From an uncultured Microcoleaceae cyanobacterium (GTDB taxonomy: Bacteria; Cyanobacteriota; Cyanobacteriia; Cyanobacteriales; Microcoleaceae), in assembly GCA_938083405.1 (NCBI GenBank), contig CALKCV010000209.1, positions 1 to 8,157 of the forward strand: a stretch of DNA of 8,157 nucleotides, read 5' to 3'. The notes below the pieces were generated by a model. That model saw only the letters and a program-made list of their open reading frames with translations. It searched no databases and had not been told where the DNA came from. Shown here one piece after another: positions 5,315 through 8,157 of the stretch. Made by a program: the position numbers and the translations under genes. The first letter of the stretch is position 1. Each line of letters starts with the position of its first letter.

Positions 5315-8020
5315 TTCCTCGTTTACTGGGAAGCGATCGATTAACTGTCTGGCCCTAGCCGCATTCTGACGCAAAGCGTCCGATGCGTAAGGAACGTGGG
5401 GTATCTGAGATAATAGATCCAAAGTCCGGCGCAAAATCCGGACCGCATCCCCCTCATCCAAACTCGTATTATCCACCAATTCGAGCCAATCAACTCCCAA
5501 AGCCCACTGTTCCACCAAACTAATTAAATCCCACTCCAGCCAGACAGGCAAGGCCACCTTATATCGGCGTTGAACCTGAAACAGTCGCCGCCGGAGATTC
5601 TGCAAGCTCCTCAAAGCCTCGTCCACCTCCTCCGATAGGTCGTAATTAGTCCAACTGTCCGGTCTGGAGACCTCCGTAACTAAAGCAGCACAGGCAGCAG
5701 CGAAATGATGCGGATCTAGATCGTCGAGAGTACCAGACATCAAAACCAAACCCAACCATAATTCGTTATCCCCTCGAATGGCGGCGCAAGCTTGACCGGA
5801 TACCGTCGGTTTGATTTCTCCTGGTTGAACCTCGCTCAAGCAGCCGAAAACTTCGAGAATAGAAATCAAGTTAAGAAACTCCTGCCAGTAGCGAGCCAAA
5901 TGCAGATCTAACTCAGCTTGGTAATCTTTTATTTCGCCTTCCAACTTCTCCAGTCGCCGCCAACCCTTGAGCATAGTACGAGGACTGCCCCATTCATTGA
6001 GGGGATGGGCGGCGAGTAGGCCTTCTACTTCCTGAATTTTCTTCCTTTGCGCGATTACCTCGGGCTTTGTCTCTGGCGGCGGAATGTCTGGAATTAACTC
6101 GGCTGTAGCTTGAGTCGTCTCATCGGACTTACGGCACTGCCCCAATCTCAGCTCCATCTCTGGCAGTTGCAAACTATCCACCGCCGCAGTTAAAGGACGC
6201 AAATCGGAATGCAGGCCCACTATATCCATGCTGGCGACCACATACCAGCGATTATCTCTTCCCAGACACAAAAAATAAGGAGCTTGTCCGGGGCCCGGCA
6301 CTTTCGCGACTAATACGGAGGGTATTGGCGAAGCATTGGCGCGCTTGGCCGTGGGAACGTGTTTGCCTTTGAGGCTGAAGAGGGTGCCGACGGACGCACC
6401 AGAGATTATTGGCAATATTTCTTTGAGTCTGGTTTCCTCAGCTTGTCTTTCGAGAGTTTTGAGGAGTCGTTTCTCTTCTTTTAAGCGTTCTTTTAGTTTT
6501 TCGTAGCTGGCTAAGAGTTCTTTTAAATTGGTAACGTCGGTATCGTCGTAAAGTCCTAACTTTGCTTGGACGGCGGTATATTCTTCGTTGAGGCGATCGC
6601 TCTGTTCTAATTTGGGCTCTAAGGATAGAGTCGAGAGATATTGACCGAAACTCCTCTCCACTAATTCCCTAGCTTCTTCCATGGTGTGGGTTTGCAGCAA
6701 ATTCAACACCATACCGTAGCTGGGGGTAAATTGACTCACTAGGGGATCTGCATTTGAAGTTGCTAAATAAGCTGCTTCCTTCGATCCCTCAAACCTAGTC
6801 TGTACCGTTACTACATAACCCTGGGAGTCCATGCCCCGACGTCCCGCCCTACCGGACATTTGCAAAAATTCGGAGGGTTTTAGCAGTCGGTGTCCGTCGT
6901 CGGTGCGTTTGGATAAACTAGAGATTACGGTGGTTCGGGCCGGCATATTGATTCCCGCTGCCAGAGTTTCCGTGGCAAATACGACTTTGATTAAACCTTG
7001 CTGGAATAGTTCTTCTACCAAAGCTTTCCAAGCGGGCAACATCCCCGCATGGTGGGCGGCGATGCCTCGGCTTAGGGGTTCTAACTGCTGGTTGCGAGAT
7101 AGTTCGGGGTTGCGATGGAGAAATTCTTCGATTAGCTTTTGCAGTCTGGATAGTTCGCTTTCGTTTACCAGAGTCATGCCGCTGCGGGCTATTGTTTCTA
7201 CGGCCCGAGCGCAACCGCGACGACTGAAGATAAAATAGATTGCTGGTAACATATCCCGTTCTTGCAGTTGCGACAGGATATAGGTTAAGGCAGGTTCTTC
7301 TTGTCTGCCCCTTTGCCGCTGCTTGTGTTTTGGTTTGAGGCGGGAGTTGATTTTTTTGCGGCTTTTGTCGAGTAGGGGAAATAAGCCTTTGGCATTGCAG
7401 AAGTGATATTGCAGGGGGACCGGTCGGAAGTCCGAGTAGATTAGTTCTGTGGGGCCGTGTACTTTGGCGATCCAGTCCGTGAGGCGATCGCTATTGGCGA
7501 CGGTGGCGGAGAGGGCGAGGAGTTGAATTTCCTTCGGACAGTAAACTATGGACTCTTCCCAGACGGTGCCTCGCTGGCGATCGTTCATGTAGTGGCACTC
7601 GTCCAATACTACTGCTTCGACGGATTCTAGGGACGTGCCTATTTCGCCTATGGGAGTGCCGTAGAGCATATTACGGAAAATTTCCGTAGTCATTACGAGG
7701 ATGGGGGCCTCCCGGTTGTAGGACACGTCCCCGGTGACTAAACCTACGCGGTCGGCCCCGAATTGTTGGCGGAAGTCCCGTAATTTTTGGTTGGAGAGAG
7801 CTTTCAGCGGAGTGGTGTAGAATACTCGTCGCCCCTGACTTAGAGCGCGGTAAATGGCGTATTCTCCGATCAGGGTTTTGCCAGAGCCAGTCGGGGCGCA
7901 AACTACTACGGATTTTCCGGCATCTAGGGCAGCGATCGCCTCTTGCTGGAAGTCATCTAGCTCGAAGGGAAATAGGTTTTTCAGTTCCAGCCCCGGGCTG
8001 TCCTGTTTTGAGTAAATCAC
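5306..8020 (-). CDS. Ski2/Mtr4/HelY-like DExH-box helicase
   Basis: The protein has 904 residues, starts at GTG (8020), and is followed by a TAA stop. No ATG lies between this GTG and the upstream in-frame stop, and the next Met is residue 110, so GTG is chosen. Motifs in order: FPFELDDFQQEAI (17-29), Walker A APTGSGKT (42-49), TTPLKAL (69-75), DECH (140-143), SAT (171-173), YFIFSRRGC (262-270), ATETLAAGIN (349-358) and QMSGRAGRRG (387-396). A very basic insert (about 220-240) separates the two RecA domains. A coiled coil covers about 470-535, and the C-terminal DSHCT-type region covers about 700-900. These are cytoplasmic ATP-driven 3'-5' RNA helicases or remodelers. Close relatives are mycobacterial HelY (similar length) and plant chloroplast ISE2, so a role in RNA processing or turnover is likely (family knowledge). 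All core motifs are intact. The gene is followed by the inserted 263-bp element. Confidence 0.93.
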   Translation of the reverse strand: MIYSKQDSPGLELKNLFPFELDDFQQEAIAALDAGKSVVVCAPTGSGKTLIGEYAIYRALSQGRRVFYTTPLKALSNQKLRDFRQQFGADRVGLVTGDVSYNREAPILVMTTEIFRNMLYGTPIGEIGTSLESVEAVVLDECHYMNDRQRGTVWEESIVYCPKEIQLLALSATVANSDRLTDWIAKVHGPTELIYSDFRPVPLQYHFCNAKGLFPLLDKSRKKINSRLKPKHKQRQRGRQEEPALTYILSQLQERDMLPAIYFIFSRRGCARAVETIARSGMTLVNESELSRLQKLIEEFLHRNPELSRNQQLEPLSRGIAAHHAGMLPAWKALVEELFQQGLIKVVFATETLAAGINMPARTTVISSLSKRTDDGHRLLKPSEFLQMSGRAGRRGMDSQGYVVTVQTRFEGSKEAAYLATSNADPLVSQFTPSYGMVLNLLQTHTMEEARELVERSFGQYLSTLSLEPKLEQSDRLNEEYTAVQAKLGLYDDTDVTNLKELLASYEKLKERLKEEKRLLKTLERQAEETRLKEILPIISGASVGTLFSLKGKHVPTAKRANASPIPSVLVAKVPGPGQAPYFLCLGRDNRWYVVASMDIVGLHSDLRPLTAAVDSLQLPEMELRLGQCRKSDETTQATAELIPDIPPPETKPEVIAQRKKIQEVEGLLAAHPLNEWGSPRTMLKGWRRLEKLEGEIKDYQAELDLHLARYWQEFLNLISILEVFGCLSEVQPGEIKPTVSGQACAAIRGDNELWLGLVLMSGTLDDLDPHHFAAACAALVTEVSRPDSWTNYDLSEEVDEALRSLQNLRRRLFQVQRRYKVALPVWLEWDLISLVEQWALGVDWLELVDNTSLDEGDAVRILRRTLDLLSQIPHVPYASDALRQNAARARQLIDRFPVNEEVQ

Positions 8021-8049
8021 TAATATTATCTTGACTTTTTCTTGTTAAT

Positions 8050-8078
8050 ATGGTAATACTCCGCTTGTTACTTCGCAA
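8050..8078 (-). promoter_or_regulatory. Candidate helicase promoter TTGCGA-17-TACCAT
   Basis: On the minus strand TTGCGA (8073-8078) and TACCAT (8050-8055) are 17 bases apart, each matching 4 of 6 consensus positions. They lie 30-58 bases upstream of the GTG start in AT-rich DNA. This is a weak consensus match, offered only as the best candidate in the 137 bases available upstream. No clear Shine-Dalgarno sequence precedes the GTG. Confidence 0.25.
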
Positions 8079-8090
8079 ACCGCGTATTAC
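8053..8090. other. 7-bp dyad GTAATAC/GTATTAC overlapping the candidate promoter
   Basis: GTAATAC (8053-8059) and GTATTAC (8084-8090) are perfect inverted copies separated by 24 bases. They bracket the possible -35 and touch the possible -10 of the helicase gene. The dyad could be an operator or an RNA stem, or it could be chance in AT-rich DNA. Confidence 0.25.
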
Positions 8091-8157
8091 TTTCTTAGAT
8101 TTTATAGCTTTTTTTTCTAAGCATCTCATTTCGCTCCCTCATACTCTTATTCATACT

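Larger units (their letters stand above)
121..7939. repeat. HIP1 palindrome GCGATCGC, 13 dispersed copies
   Basis: Exact sites start at 121, 601, 674, 930, 1571, 1694, 2021, 2798, 3364, 4256, 6593, 7484 and 7932. Six lie in the HEAT gene, four in the hydrolase and three in the helicase. None lies in intergenic DNA or in the 263-bp element. HIP1 over-representation is a hallmark of many cyanobacteria and supports the host assignment. Its even presence in all three genes argues against recent transfer from outside the group. Confidence 0.95.

Noticed and set aside
8021..8157. Start of a divergent gene or an RNA gene upstream of the helicase
   Set aside because: The 137 bases are AT-rich with no ORF of note and no tRNA or rRNA-like structure that I could recognise.

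Overview
The window looks like chromosomal DNA of a cyanobacterium. The palindrome GCGATCGC (HIP1) occurs 13 times in 8.2 kb, where random sequence would give about 0.1. Heptanucleotide tandem arrays of the cyanobacterial STRR kind sit in the intergenic spaces, and the helicase and glycosidase are of types common in cyanobacteria. The genus cannot be fixed from this window. Many dispersed repeats suggest a filamentous or large-genome lineage, which is an inference.

Layout. Positions 1-1761 (+) hold the 3' part of a gene for a long HEAT-repeat solenoid. Its reading frame is open at the left edge, so its N-terminal domain lies outside the window. A 163-bp convergent intergenic region follows, with two heptamer arrays in inverted orientation that could pair into a long AT-rich hairpin. 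Positions 1925-4987 (-) encode an exported GHL10/DUF187-type glycoside hydrolase that carries a 12-13-copy octapeptide repeat. Positions 4988-5305 are intergenic, and most of this space is a 263-bp element (5043-5305). The element has 18-bp terminal inverted repeats (16/18 matching) and is flanked by an exact 9-bp direct repeat, TTACTGGAC. Positions 5306-8020 (-) encode a full-length Ski2/Mtr4/HelY-type DExH helicase. Positions 8021-8157 are its AT-rich upstream region.

How the parts relate. If the 263-bp element and one copy of the direct repeat are removed in thought, the helicase stop codon falls 46 bp upstream of the hydrolase ATG on the same strand. That spacer would be mainly the heptamer array, so the two genes were probably a close tandem pair or operon before the insertion. 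The element now carries a terminator-like hairpin just behind the helicase and an outward-facing TTGACA near its other end, so it may have uncoupled the two genes. The duplicated 9 bp includes the helicase TAA stop, so the insertion left the protein intact.

The most notable observations are this MITE-like element with target duplication, the heptamer arrays placed right behind all three stop codons (one by reconstruction), a perfect 36-bp inverted repeat bracketing the hydrolase gene, the in-frame minisatellite inside the hydrolase, and the truncated HEAT protein. The last resembles the C-terminal half of NACHT/NLR-like proteins of cyanobacteria, but the part that would prove this is missing.
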